64,000 nucleotides of DNA from Tausonia pullulans. Taxonomy: Eukaryota > Basidiomycota > Tremellomycetes > Cystofilobasidiales > Mrakiaceae. The DNA lies in NCBI GenBank assembly GCA_951802195.1, contig OX637629.1, positions 248,001-312,000 on the forward strand, read 5' to 3'. Both the position numbers and the translations under genes were made by a program. This document shows positions 32,401 through 42,879 of the stretch, in pieces (position 1 is the first letter of the stretch; every line of letters starts with the position of its first letter). Under the pieces are notes generated by a model. It was not told the DNA's origin. It searched no databases and was given only the letters and a program-made list of their open reading frames with translations.

Positions 32401-33993
32401 GACGACCTCGACCCGCGACGGCTTTATGGAGGCCCAGGGAGCCGGAGTCCAGATTGTCATGTCGGCTCGGACCGCGCTCGAGATGGGCTGCCCGATTCAG
32501 GGTGTCATCGCCTACACCTCGACCCACACCGACAAGGCCGGTCGTTCAATCCCCGCCCCCGGACGCGGTGTTCTCTCGGTCGCCCGCGAGGTCCCCTCGG
32601 CCTCCCCCTCGCGGACGCTCGACGTCAAGTACCGTCACCGGCAGCTCGCGTTCCGGCGCAAGCAGATCTCGGACTGGCTTCAGAACGAGCACGACCTCCT
32701 CAAGGACGAGCTCGCCGCTGGTGGATCGGCCGCCGACATCCAGGAGCGGATCGCCTTTATCGACGCCGAGGCAGCTCGTCAGGAGAAGGCCGCGCTCGGC
32801 CAATACGGCATGCTCGAGGGATCGGACCCGACGATTGCCCCTCTCCGTCGGGCGCTCGCCGTCTGGAACATGGATGTCGACTCGATCAACGTCATCTCGA
32901 TGCACGGCACGTCGACCAAGGCAAACGACAAGAACGAGACAGGTGTCTACAACGACATCTTCAAGCACCTCGGTCGCACCAAGGGCAACGCTGTCCCAGT
33001 CATCGCCCAAAAATCTCTCACCGGTCACCCGAAGGGTGCTGCCGCCTCGTGGCAGATCAACGGTCTCCTCCAGTCGCTTCAGTCGGCGCTCATCCCGCCC
33101 AACTGGAACGCCGACAACATCGCCGCCGAGCTCAAGAAGAACACGCACCTCTTCTTCCCTTCGAAGCCCATCCAGCACGTCATCCTTCAGGCCGGTATGA
33201 TCACCTCGTTCGGCTTCGGTCAGGTCGGCGGTGACTGTCTCATTCTCAACGCCCGCCACCTCTTTGCCTCGCTCGACCCGCGCGAGTACGCTGCTTACGT
33301 TGCTCGCCGGGCGCCCCGTGAGAAGAGGAGCTACTCGTACAACTCCGAGGCCCTCGTGAACAACTCGCTCATCCGGATCAAGGGTTCGTCCAAGCTCTGT
33401 ATCTACTCCTTACCGTCTCTGTCATTCTGTCTTGCTAACTCCCAACCTCCCCCTTCGTCTCTACAGAGGCCCCTCAGTACACCCCTGAGCAGGAGCTTGG
33501 CGTCCTCCTCGACCCGACGGCTCGCACCGCTCTCAACGCCAAGGGCGAGTACACCGTCCCTCTCAAGAAGGCCTCGACGCTCCCCGTCTCGAAGAACCAC
33601 CCGGGTCTCGCACTTGCCCTCTCGGCCGGCTCGGTCGCCGGAGTTGGTGTCGACACGACGCTCATCTCCGAGGTTCCCTCGACGAACGAGGCCTTCATCG
33701 CTCGCAACTACACCGACGGCGAGATCAAGTACTGCTCGGCCGCCTCGGACCCGGCCGCCTCGTTCGCCGGTCGGTGGGCTGCCAAGGAGGCTATCATGAA
33801 GTCGCTCGGTGTCGAGGGCAAGGGCGCCGCCGCTGCGCTCAAGGAGATCGAGATCGAGGCCACCTCAACGGGTCCCAAGGTTGTCCTCCACGGCGACGCG
33901 CTCACCGCCGCCAAGGGCCGCAAGATCGTCGTCTCCATCTCCCATGACGCCCAGCACGCGACCGCGTACGCCGTCCTCACCTCTTCGACTTGA
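26449..33993 (+). CDS. FAS2: Fatty acid synthase subunit alpha (FAS2)
   Basis: Cytosolic type I FAS alpha chain, about 2,040 residues from roughly 18 exons. After a short helix ([20 protein letters not shown]) it enters directly into the middle of the malonyl/palmitoyl transferase: [15 protein letters not shown], the catalytic-His motif VPFHSKYL, then VRWIETQD and EVGPSPTL, which is where the yeast alpha chain starts. An Ala/Pro linker leads to one ACP (VGGKS phosphopantetheine Ser). Ketoreductase ([13 protein letters not shown]), ketosynthase (Cys in PVGACAT, His in [12 protein letters not shown] and [11 protein letters not shown]) and C-terminal phosphopantetheinyl transferase ([21 protein letters not shown]) follow. 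The first half of the MPT, with its Ser, must be on the beta chain. Small exons cluster at the 5' end, one only 7 nt. ATG at 26449 fits because it opens the frame that joins the second exon at CG|G ACC. Confidence 0.96.
26714..26720 (+). other. 7-nt microexon of FAS2
   Basis: CAG|CAATACG|GTGAGA: the seven bases supply Gln, Tyr and the first base of Val in NVEGT-QYV-AAGE, matching the conserved QYVAAG of fungal FAS. Skipping it would lose the conserved residues and shift the frame. Confidence 0.75.
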
Positions 33994-34649
33994 TAGGTTT
34001 CCTTCCTTCCCTTCTCTTCATCTCTCCCGTGTTCCGTATTTCGTTCTTTTACTAGGGTCTTGTCTTCCTATTTCTCTCCTTTGGCGCCCACTTCACGTGT
34101 TTCCGGTTTAGATTCTCATGTCTATGCTTTCAAATTATCCTCTCTTGCGCGCGCGATGTTCCGTCTAGGCCCGCCCAATCTGACACGTCGATGAAGTGCG
34201 AGTTGACTGGTATTGAAACAAGTAGGGAGAGGTGGCGAAAAGCTCGAACTGAAAGTAAACCCCCTTCTCCTCTCCCGCCCTCCCTCTCCCAACACACCCG
34301 TGCGGTCCGGGCCAGACAGATCAAACGGACGCGCGAGTGTTCCCCATCCACTCGGCAGACAGACAGGGCCGCCTGCAACGGAGGAAGCAGAGGATTGCCG
34401 AGAGCGTTTGAGCGGGATCGTCAAACGTCCCCCTCCACCTCCCTCCCCATCACACTCTTGACTCTTGGAGACGAGCGTAACACCACGACCCAACCAAGCC
34501 CCCCCCCCCCCCCCCCCCCCGCCGGCACCACCACCACAACCAGAAAAACAGGGAGTGAGGGGAACTCATTTGACAAAACTGAGGCTTGATTTGTAGCCCA
34601 GAATTGGTTGTGACACGTGCTCACGGTTTACATCTCTTCCGCCTTGGAG
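33994..34649. other. Intergenic region between FAS2 and the tRNA array
   Basis: 3' flank of FAS2 with T-rich stretches near 34.05 kb, followed by unassigned sequence with a run of 21 C (34500-34520) about 130 bp before the first tRNA. No gene is supported. Confidence 0.5.
34500..34520. repeat. Poly-C tract, 21 bp
   Basis: Uninterrupted C21, the longest of several G/C homopolymers in the window. It can form i-motif/G-quadruplex structures and its exact length is prone to sequencing error. Confidence 0.85.
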
Positions 34650-34723
34650 GGCCGACTGGCAAAATTGGTTATCGCGTCTGACTACGAATCAGGAGATTGT
34701 GGGTTCAAGTCCCACGTTGGTCT
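34650..34723 (+). tRNA. tRNA-Arg (ACG), array copy 1
   Basis: Same 74-nt sequence as the copy at 1885-1958: ACG anticodon in loop CTACGAA, perfect T-arm, no intron. A T5 terminator lies at 34728-34732. ACG, with A34 edited to inosine, reads CGU/CGC/CGA codons. Confidence 0.94.
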
Positions 34724-34727
34724 AAGA

Positions 34728-34732
34728 TTTTT
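34728..34732 (+). terminator. Pol III oligo-T terminator, tRNA copy 1
   Basis: T5 four bases past the tRNA 3' end. Confidence 0.7.
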
Positions 34733-35008
34733 CGTCCCCGGGGCGTTGACGTTGGCGGTGGTGTTGGCAGTGTCTAACGGCGGCCGAAGGACAACGGGTG
34801 GCATCTTCCGCGCCGGTTTGGGCCCTCATTCCAGAGAGTAAGAGAGAAGGTGGTCCCTTGTCTGGCTGATGTACGCTTCTCGGCCACTGGTGTCTCTCAT
34901 TCACCAGTCCTGTCTGTCCCTCTCGTGGGCACCAAGCGTCGTCCCACGAAGGAAGTGGGAGTCTCGGTCCGTTCTCCTCCCCTCCTTGCTATCTCTCCCT
35001 CCTTGCAG

Positions 35009-35082
35009 GGCCGACTGGCAAAATTGGTTATCGCGTCTGACTACGAATCAGGAGATTGTGGGTTCAAGTCCCACGTTGGTCT
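35009..35082 (+). tRNA. tRNA-Arg (ACG), array copy 2
   Basis: Identical to copy 1 across 74 nt. T5 terminator at 35087-35091. It is preceded by the spacer block shared with copy 3. Confidence 0.94.
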
Positions 35083-35086
35083 AAAG

Positions 35087-35091
35087 TTTTT
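35087..35091 (+). terminator. Pol III oligo-T terminator, tRNA copy 2
   Basis: T5 four bases past the tRNA 3' end. Confidence 0.7.
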
Positions 35092-35376
35092 CGTCCTCGG
35101 GGCGTTAACGTTGGTGTTGGTGTTGGCGGTGGTGTGAAGGTGTATGTATGGCGACGGCCGTCGGAGGACGACGTGTGGCATCTCTCACGCCGGCTGGCGC
35201 GCTCATTCCGGGAAGAACGTTGTTCGTTGTTGGCTGGTACGAGCTTCTCTGCTGCCGTTATCTCTCATTCACGAGGACCTTCCGTCCCTCTTGCGGACAC
35301 CAAACGTCGTCCCACGAAGGAAGTGGGAGTCTCGGTCCGTTCTCCTCCCCTCCTTGCTATCTCTCTCTCCTTGCAG

Positions 35377-35450
35377 GGCCGACTGGCAAAATTGGTTATC
35401 GCGTCTGACTACGAATCAGGAGATTGTGGGTTCAAGTCCCACGTTGGTCT
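35377..35450 (+). tRNA. tRNA-Arg (ACG), array copy 3
   Basis: Identical to copies 1 and 2 across 74 nt. T5 terminator at 35455-35459, after which similarity to the other units stops. Confidence 0.94.
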
Positions 35451-35454
35451 AAAG

Positions 35455-35459
35455 TTTTT
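35455..35459 (+). terminator. Pol III oligo-T terminator, tRNA copy 3
   Basis: T5 four bases past the tRNA 3' end. The context (TAAAGTTTTTCATC) resembles that of the minus-strand copy near 1880 more than copies 1 and 2. Confidence 0.7.
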
Positions 35460-35900
35460 CATCGCGGCTTGATGTGAAGCGTGTGAGCTGCGCTCAACGA
35501 AATCGAGGTGGCGTTCTTGCACTTGGCCGCGCGAGCAACTAGCCGTTTGGTGTGCGTGCCTCCTGGTGCCGGGCGGGTCCTTGTCTCTTCTCTACCGCTT
35601 GCAATCTGCCCGGCCAACAGCATGCTCTGATCAACATCGAGCCCACATTCTCGACTGAAGCGACTCCGATGATCTCTCTCTTCTTGTTGTCTCTTGTATC
35701 TGCCTCCAAGTGTGCATTCAATCCTCCATCAAGAGGAGCCACCCAGGAGTCATATACAATCGTTACAACCTGGAGAGCGCAACAGCTCTCAAGCATCATC
35801 CCTCCTGTTTCCCCCCCCCCCCCCCTCCCCTCCCGCCTTCGTCGTGGTCGTTGCTCTAAACATGACGCTTGTAAAAAGAAAAAGGAAAAAGAGAAATCTT
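35460..35900. other. Intergenic region between tRNA array and IDP gene
   Basis: 3' flank of the minus-strand IDP gene. It contains a C15 run at 35811-35825 and an A-rich patch near 35873-35895 that may belong to the IDP 3' UTR. No gene seen. Confidence 0.5.
35811..35825. repeat. Poly-C tract, 15 bp
   Basis: Uninterrupted C15 following CCTCCTGTTT, in the 3' flank of the IDP gene. Confidence 0.85.
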
Positions 35901-38494
35901 TTAGGCGCGGACCTTGAGCTTCTCGGCGAGCTTGGCCTGGAAGAAGAAGAAAAATGTAAAAGCATCACGAGTCAGCAGGTGTAAGCAGCACCAAGAGGGA
36001 CGTGACCCACATTGACGTGGTCGAGGTAGACCGTGGTCGTCGCCCAGTGCTCCCGCTTCATCGCCTTGCCGTGGATAGCGAGCGCCAGATCCTTCGTCAT
36101 GACGCCGTCCTTCTCAATGGACTCCACACAGCTCTCCTCGAGGGACTTGCAGAACTGCTTGAGCTTCTCGTTCCCATCGAGCTTGGCCCTGAAGGCCAGT
36201 CCCCGGGTCCAAGCAAAGATGGACGCCACGGGGTTCGTCGACGTCTCGTTCCCCTTCTGGTGCTCCCTGTAGTGGCGAGTAACGGTGCCATGGGCGGCCT
36301 CGGCCTCCATGATGAGACCATCGGGGGTGACGAGCTCCGAGGTCATCATGCCGAGGGAACCGTAGCCCTGGGCGACGATGTCCGACTGGACATCGCCGTC
36401 GTAGTTCTTGCAGGCCCAGACGAAGCCGCCGTCGCCCTTGATCGCCTGGGCAACCATATCGTCTGGGGAAGGAGGGAGCAGGAAGGACGTCAGGCCTATC
36501 GGGGAATCTGCCGACTGACTAGGCTTACCGATGAGACGGTGCTCGTACCAGAGGCCGGCGGCCTCAAAGTCCCCCTTGTAGTCGCTGCAGGTCGGACAGG
36601 TGAGTCAGCTTTGCATCGACGAGCCGAGTGGGAGAGCGAGACAAACGAGTCGTAGATGGCCTGGAAGATGTCCTTGAAGCGACCGTCGTACTTCTTCAGA
36701 ATGGTGCTGGGGAGATAAGGGGAGTGGTTTTAGTACGCCAGGCCATACCAACACTTTGTATGACCTCACTTCTTCGTCGAGAGGTACTGCAGGATGATTG
36801 AGATGGGAGTCAGTCAGTCGGCTATCGCAGCATCGAGTCACGCAGAACCACTCACGAGAGGCATCTTCTTCGAGAGAGCCATCTTGAAGGAAGAGTGAGC
36901 GAAGCCCTCGATCGACTGTTGATCACATGCATCGTCAGCTGAAGGAGCTCCCGGAGAAAAAAAGAGACAAGCTCGGACTGACGGCATCGGTGTTGTACAT
37001 CGAGAGAGCAATTCCCGGGCCCTTGAAGTCGTAAACTTCCATGACGACCTTCTCGCCACCGTCCTTGGGCGTGAAGCTCATCTCGAGCTTACCCGGCCCG
37101 GGGGCAATGAAGTCGGTCGAGCGATACTGGTCGCCGAAGGCGTGGCGACCGATGACGATCGGCTTGACCCATCCGGGGACGGGCTTCGGGATCGAGGGGA
37201 TGATGATGGACTCTGCGTTGGAGGAGTTAGATGTCAGTAGCTAGGGCAAGAAGACGGAGAGAGGACGGGACGAACCGCGGAAGACAGTGCCGTCAAGGAT
37301 GTTGCGGATCTGAGAGGGAAGGAGTGAGCAACGAATTTATTCACACGGGTAAAAGTCTCAACACGAACAGTTCCGTTGGGGGACCGCCACTAGTGATGGG
37401 AGTAGACTTAAGATCAGCTTTCACTCAATCGACCTGTCTGTCTCCTAGCGCGGCACGGACCATCTGTTTGAGGTTGAACTCTGGGAAGGAGGCCATGGCC
37501 GATTAGCACAGAAGCAAAGATGTGAGTAAGAGGGAAGGACGAGCTCACCCTTAACACGAGCCTCGTCGGGCGTGATGGTCGCACACTAGAGAGAGAGAGC
37601 GAGGGTCAGACGTAGAAGGCGGATGGCGGGGGAGGATGACGCCAGACGGACCTTGATCGCAACGTTGTACTGTAGGGCAGAGGCAGACAATGTCAGTGCA
37701 TGCTCGCGCGAGGGTTGACGGAACTCTACCAGAGCGCACCTTCTTGGTGGCCTCGGCCGAGTCAATGGTGACCTGGTCGTTGGTCTGTGAGAAGCGAAAG
37801 CAAGAAGTTGGGTGAGCCGACCGACAGGCAGACGCGTGATGGCAGAAGCCAGACGCACGGCATCGCGGTTCTCCATCCTGACAGAGAGAAAAGTGTCTGT
37901 CAGCAGGGGCATGAGTAGAGCAAGAGATAGCCAGACGAACCCCAAGTCGTAGTACTTGATGTCAAGCTCGAGGTAAGGGAGAATGAGCTGATGTAGCAGG
38001 GGGCGACCTGTTTGTTAGCGAGCCCGTCTCTTTCCGTCTCCAGCAAGCACTCACCTCCTCCCTGATCTTCTTCCAGATGATCCGGGTCATCTCGTCACCG
38101 TCCATCTCGACAACGGGGCCGGCGACCTTGATCTTGCTGGCGGCGGTAGCGTACCCTGCCGAGAGGAAAGAGTCGTGGGGTCGGCGGGGACGACCGATTC
38201 AGCGTTTGACGGAGAAGCGAGGAAGATATCGGCTCTCCTCCCTCCCGCCCGTGTCTGCCGCGCCGCCAAAGCTCGGCAGGGCGACAGAGGCTGAGAGAAC
38301 GATGAAGGGAGAGCGAGAGGGCGCGAGCGAGAGCGAGTCATGCCCAGCAACACACCTCGGAGACCGGCGGTGGCCATGGCCGGGGAGAAGTTGGGCCGCG
38401 AGATTGCAGAGGCGGACATCGCTGACGGACGGGTGATGGCGAGGCGGGCGGAAGAGGGGGCGGAGAAAGCGCGGCGGGCGGCAGAGGGAAGCAT
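35901..38494 (-). CDS. NADP-dependent isocitrate dehydrogenase
   Basis: Homodimeric eukaryotic NADP-IDH: isocitrate + NADP+ to 2-oxoglutarate + CO2 + NADPH. Conserved blocks in order: [162 protein letters not shown], and the C-terminal [10 protein letters not shown] with TAA at 35901-35903. The Ser of SPNGT and the Arg/Asp residues of the metal and substrate site are present. From ATG 38494 the N-terminus ([20 protein letters not shown]) is Arg/Ser/Ala-rich like a mitochondrial presequence; in-frame ATGs further in could give a cytosolic form. About 16 exons, several only 18-21 nt. Likely an NADPH source for lipid synthesis (inference). Confidence 0.94.
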
Positions 38495-38913
38495 GATGGG
38501 GAGAAGAGGAAACCGGGAACTGATCCGGGAAAGACAAGGGGGCGGAGGGGGAGAGGGAGAGGTTGTTGGAGGCTGATGCCGGAGGAGAAACGCCTGACTC
38601 CTTCCCCGCCCGACGCAGGCCCGCCCACGGTCCTGGGGGGCGCCTCCGCTCGACTCTTCGGCCGACGACATTCACAGCGGCGCGACCGACCATGATCGTT
38701 GTAATACGTTTCAAGCAGCTTTGCAGGGATCCCATCCCTCTCGAGGCTGTGGTTGAGCATGCTTCCGTTCCTTCATGCCAGTCGGCCCGCGCGCGTCGAA
38801 GCGAGCTCGGATCGGGCCTCGGTGTATTGAGTCGAGTCATGGACGGTCGGACGGGTGTTCATGTTCATCCTTTCCAAGTGAAAGTCAGGGCGGGGGCCAG
38901 AGCCATCATGTCA
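38495..38913. other. Intergenic region between IDP and the ING gene
   Basis: 419 bp between two minus-strand genes: promoter/leader of the IDP gene and 3' flank of the ING gene. No further gene is supported. Confidence 0.5.
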
Positions 38914-41273
38914 TCATCGCTTCTTCTTCTTCGGCACGCAATCTGTGCAGAACCACTTCCCCGTCGGCTCTGCGGTGAGCCCAGCGCAACCGAGATGGAA
39001 CCACTCGGTCGGACATTCGTCGTTCTGGAGAGAAGCGAGAAGGGCGTCAGGCGAAGGACAAGAAAGCAACAGTGGATCGATACTCACGTCGCAGCCGATC
39101 ATCTGAAGCCAGTCAATACAAAAGACATCAGCATCACTGAAAATATCAATGGCTCAAGAGAAGAGACACTGACGATGCCGTACGAGACCTGCTGGCAGTA
39201 GCAGTATCGCGGCTCGTTCCTGTCGACAAAGAGAGACGTCAGCCGAATGTCGTCCTTTTGAGAGAGAAAAACAACGCACTCTGTGACCTCCATTCCCTCA
39301 AGCATCGCAATCTGGGCTGCCTCTTCCTCACCATCCGCCTCGACTTCCTCGTCTTCTTCATCCTCCTCAGGCTCGTCGGCCATCGCTTTGTCCTTGCCCT
39401 TCTCCCTCGCCCGCCTCTCTTTGTTCCGCTCGAGATCCTGATTCGTCTTCTGCCTCTTTTTCTTCGGCCGCTCCGTCCCATCGTACTCCTCTGACGCCTT
39501 GTACGCCGAGCTTTCCGAGGCAGCGTCGTCGTCCGCTGCCCAATCCCCGTCCACGTCGTCGTCGTCTTCCTGGCCGCCATGAAAGTCCGTGCCGCGTCTC
39601 ACCCCATCGCCACGAGTCGTAGTTGTAGAAATCGGTTTGGCCCTTCCACCATGAGCAGAAGCAGGCAACCCACCACCTGCCCTGCTCGTCAACCCAGCCG
39701 CCGCCGCCACAACAGGCACTACCCCTCTGCTCCTACCAGCTAGCGTAGCGCCCCCCGTTGCAGGCGTCCCCACCACCCCCACTTTCTCCGCCGGCAGTGC
39801 CCGCTCCTTACTCCCAATTGTCACACTCAGCGTATGCGCCTGCAACGCCCCATCGAGCGCCCGGATTTGTCGGTCGATTCGGTCGTACGCGCCTTTGGCG
39901 ACGGCGACTTTCTCCTCGCCGGCGCGGAGGGTCGTACCGAGAAGGGCAGAGATGCGGGCGAGAATGGCGCGGGAGAGGCGGGAGGGAGGGAGTGGTGGTC
40001 GAGCGGGTGGTCGCTGCTGGCTTGGAGGTTGGGACATGGCGACGGAGGAGAGCGCTTCTGCGGGTGCAGCCGGTGGAGTAAGTGGCGTTGCTGATGTTTG
40101 GGATATTGTGGATTCCACCGGTGGTGGCTGTAAGGGAGGAAGAGGAGGCGCAGATGAAGTCGAAGATTGGTGCGAGACGGTCTCCGTCGCCGGTGTGTAG
40201 TCGTTATCGTCGTCCTCCATCTCTCCCTCAGCATCCACGGACGACCCAGGCGAAAGCGGTGCCGCCATTCCTGAGGCATCTTCTTTCTCGTTGCCTTGTC
40301 CTCCTCGTCCTCGTCCTCCCCGTTCTCCCTCATCCCCTTGGATTGCAAGGCCAGCCTCAACTTCGTCTACCTCCATTGCGTCCGATGCGGATATGGCTGC
40401 TGCTGATACTAAAGCCACCGGCGCGGACGTTGATGCTGAGACGGTCCGTCGATGGCTGATGTACTCGCGGACGAGACGGCCAAGCTCGGATGTGTTGGCT
40501 TCAACTTGCTCATCGAGCTCGCGGAGGAGCGCGAAGTTTCGGTGTAGCTCAAGCGGGAGTTGGTCGATGACTGAGAGCGTACGAAAATAAGAAACCGTCA
40601 GTGAGGGACGACGAACGATGTTCATATGGTGCCCAGCTCGATCGAAGGGACGCGTCGCATCATTCGACAGTAAAGGACGAGTTGATCCCGCGACAGAAGA
40701 CATTGACACGAGCATGACCCCTTTCCTTCAGACACTCGAGAGAGGGTTATGAGATGAGCTTTCCAAGTCGCCTCTTTCCCGCGTCCCAAGCAGGGCGGCG
40801 AAGCGTGTGGACGCCTCGAAGCGCGTCCATCCACACGCGCGAGGACGCGTCCACATCTTAGAGAGATCCTGCAGATATCACTCACTCTCATAAAAGTCCT
40901 CCCGGAAGTCTCGCCATACAGGCTCCTCGTCCGGCTCGTCCGGCTGCTCGGGCATGTCCTTCTCGTCCTCGTCCTCGATCTCAACAACGCGATTCTCCTT
41001 CCGCTTCTTCTTCGACGATGATGACGACGCCTTCTTCTTCTTCTGCGACGATGACCCTCCTCCTCCACTTCCAACGCCTCGAATTGTCGAGGGAGTCCGA
41101 GGGGCCTTGCCCTTGCCAGTCGTAGTAGAGACCACCGGGCTAGACTCGTCGTCGTCCGAGATGATGCGTCGCGACTTGATCGTCACGCGTCCACCGCCAC
41201 CGCCAGGTGACGGAAGAACAGGAGACTCGGTCCGCAATCGTGGGGCTGCAGATATCGAGCGTGGCGAGTCCAT
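38914..41273 (-). CDS. ING-family PHD-finger protein (chromatin reader)
   Basis: The first exon (41273 to about 40888) encodes a basic Ser/Lys-rich head (VTIKSRRIIS, KKKKASSSSSKKKRKE) ending DFREDFYE. After a 300-bp intron the ING domain continues as IIDQLPLELHRNF, LLRELDEQVE. A long low-complexity middle follows (Pro/Ser/Thr-rich, then LSRAILARISALL and AYDRIDRQIRALDGAL, probably coiled, then acidic SESSAYKASEEYDGTE). The C-terminus is a PHD finger of the ING type, split over three exons: RYCYCQQVSYG, MIGCD, NDECPTEWFHLGC, GKWFCTDC, and a poly-Lys end. The aromatic and Asp residues (Y, M, D, W) that bind H3K4me3 in ING proteins are visible. Expected to be a subunit of a histone acetyltransferase or deacetylase complex in the nucleus (NuA4/Rpd3-like; which one is unknown). 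Stop TGA 38914-38916. Confidence 0.9.
40803..40838. repeat. GC-rich inverted repeat inside an ING-gene intron
   Basis: GCGTGTGGA (40803-40811) pairs with TCCACACGC (40830-40838); an inner GGACGC/GCGTCC pair lengthens the stem. A palindrome GGACGCGTCC follows at 40843-40852. It would fold into a strong hairpin in the intron RNA. Confidence 0.6.
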
Positions 41274-41850
41274 CTGATACCTATGGTTTGTGATGGGTGC
41301 GAGGCTATGGCGTGGGGTGTAGGCCCTGGGCTGGGATCACGCGTCAAGGAGATCGGGTGAGCTCACGGACGACGCCAGAGGAACAGCTCAAGAAGCGGCG
41401 CTGACTGAATGTGGGCTGATGGCCGGTGAGGTTGTGGATGGGTGTTCCTCGTTGTAGTATTGGTGGTCAAGGGCGGCAGCTGAGTTCGTCACAGGCTGGC
41501 GCGTTGTTCTCGCGTCGACTCGGTGGGGGCGGCAAGAGTCGCGTCTTCGACCCGCCTCTGTCTACACACTCTACTCCCCTCCCTTCCTAGCTAGATTCTC
41601 TCTCCCTTCCTCCCTCTCGCTGTCTCTCATAGGGCCATACTGTCCTTTACGCTTCTCCAAGAGTTGAGTATAAAACAGTAAAATTAACCACCATCTACCT
41701 TGTCGGCCGGCTTCTAGCACATGAATATTATTCGCCTGTTCCAGCTGCTCTTTGCGAATGCTCATGTCTACCCCTGGCCAGCTCCCGTTGCCCCCAGCTC
41801 CCCACAACCACAACATCGTCCTACCGTCCTGCGAGAGATAGCGAACTGGC
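41274..41850. other. Intergenic region upstream of the ING gene
   Basis: Promoter side of the ING gene. A minus-strand open frame at 41571-41870 has no recognised similarity. No gene is called. Confidence 0.45.
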
Positions 41851-42650
41851 GTGAGGACGAGAGTACCCAATCATGCTGAGAGCCTACCTTGCCTGCCAAG
41901 AAGCACTCTAGATCCGCCTTGGTTCCTGTTCATGCCGATGATCAGGCTGACGACCCGCATGAATGCCTCGATATCACTCTGTCCCTCCTCTACAAGAGAG
42001 ATCCTTCTTGTTCAACAAGGAGCCGAACCGTCTCGTGAGATTTTCCAAGGAGAACGCGTCCCTCCTCGAGCACGTTCGCGATGCGATCAATAGCAAGTTC
42101 TCTCTTTGCTTGCAGTCTAGTCTGGGATCCTCGATGTGCATATCCTACCAAGGGAGCTAAGGTTCTATGAAGGGCGATGGTGAAACTTAATCTCGCTCGG
42201 CTCTCGGAACTTTGCGCTGACCTTCATTTTGGGCACGTAGCTCTCATCTGAACGGCGGATGGCGAAAAGAGGGTAATTATCGAATATCAAGGCTTGACTT
42301 TCCCTCCGTATGATTTACTCTCTGATCTCGACTGCCTCGATAACGAGCCAGGAGGAGGCGCAGTGCTTCTCCTGTGGAGTGTTCGCGAGGACACCTCTGT
42401 CGAGGAGATCGTCGAAGCTCTATTGAAGGCCGGGTTCAACGTGAAGGGGATGAAGGAGGGGTTCGTCCGCCACGCATCTTCCAATGCTTGTTCCTCTCCC
42501 TCGCAGACCCGCCTCGGAGTGGGCTGTCCCCGGCCCGCTGGAGACCTTCCTGTGGTAAGTACTAGTCAACCATCTTGACTCTCGTTATCTCTCTCCAATT
42601 GCCGCCTCTCCTGTTCTCATCTCCAGTCTGAGGCCTGATGGAGGGGCTCT
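41851..42650 (+). pseudogene. Possible orphan gene or gene remnant, unrecognised
   Basis: Stretches with protein-like composition follow each other on the plus strand but in different frames: ADDPHECLDITLSLLYKRD (about 41937-41993), NRLVRFSKENASLLEHVRDA (about 42020-42085), and the longest, 42294-42578, with GGGAVLLLWSVREDTSVEEI and VEALLKAGFNVKGMKEGFVR, ending at a possible GTAAGT donor (42554). I cannot join them with confident splice sites. It could be a fast-evolving orphan gene, or a decayed paralogue. No family recognised. Confidence 0.3.
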
Positions 42651-42814
42651 AGGGGATGGGAGGTTGACTGTGCCTGATTTGGTGACTATTGCTCAGGCCT
42701 CCCGTTGCCATTTCGCTGAGCTCACGTGAATGACGAAGATCTCGGGACGAGGAGGGCGATGGAGAAGACCTTTGAAGGAGGGTCTCTCTTTCGACTGATG
42801 CACAGCGCAGGTAA

Positions 42815-42830
42815 GGGGGGGGGGGGGGGG
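42815..42830. repeat. Poly-G tract, 16 bp
   Basis: G16 following GTAA, about 50 bp beyond the stop of the minus-strand eS19 gene, so it is C16 in that gene's sense strand. Confidence 0.85.
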
Positions 42831-42879
42831 TGGGGAAAGATGGCATAGCATCGATAACAAAGGGTAAATGCAAAAGAAT

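Larger units (their letters stand above)
34650..35459 (+). repeat. Tandem array of three tRNA-Arg units
   Basis: Units start at 34650, 35009 and 35377 (periods 359 and 368 bp). The spacers are homologous: both contain CCCACGAAGGAAGTGGGAG, then CTCGGTCCGTTCTCC, then CCTCCTTGCTATCTCTC just before the next tRNA, and both follow the tRNA with TCGGGGCGTT- or CCGGGGCGTT-like sequence. Identity is highest in the 60 bp before tRNAs 2 and 3. This is a segmental tandem duplication, not independent tRNA insertion. Confidence 0.85.

Noticed and set aside
31453-32460. 335-codon minus-strand open frame inside FAS2
   Set aside because: Shadow of the conserved KS/linker coding sequence on the plus strand.
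35056-35472. Open frames of about 140 codons across the tRNA array
   Set aside because: They read straight through identical tRNA genes and their duplicated spacers; repeated peptide segments just reflect the tRNA sequence.
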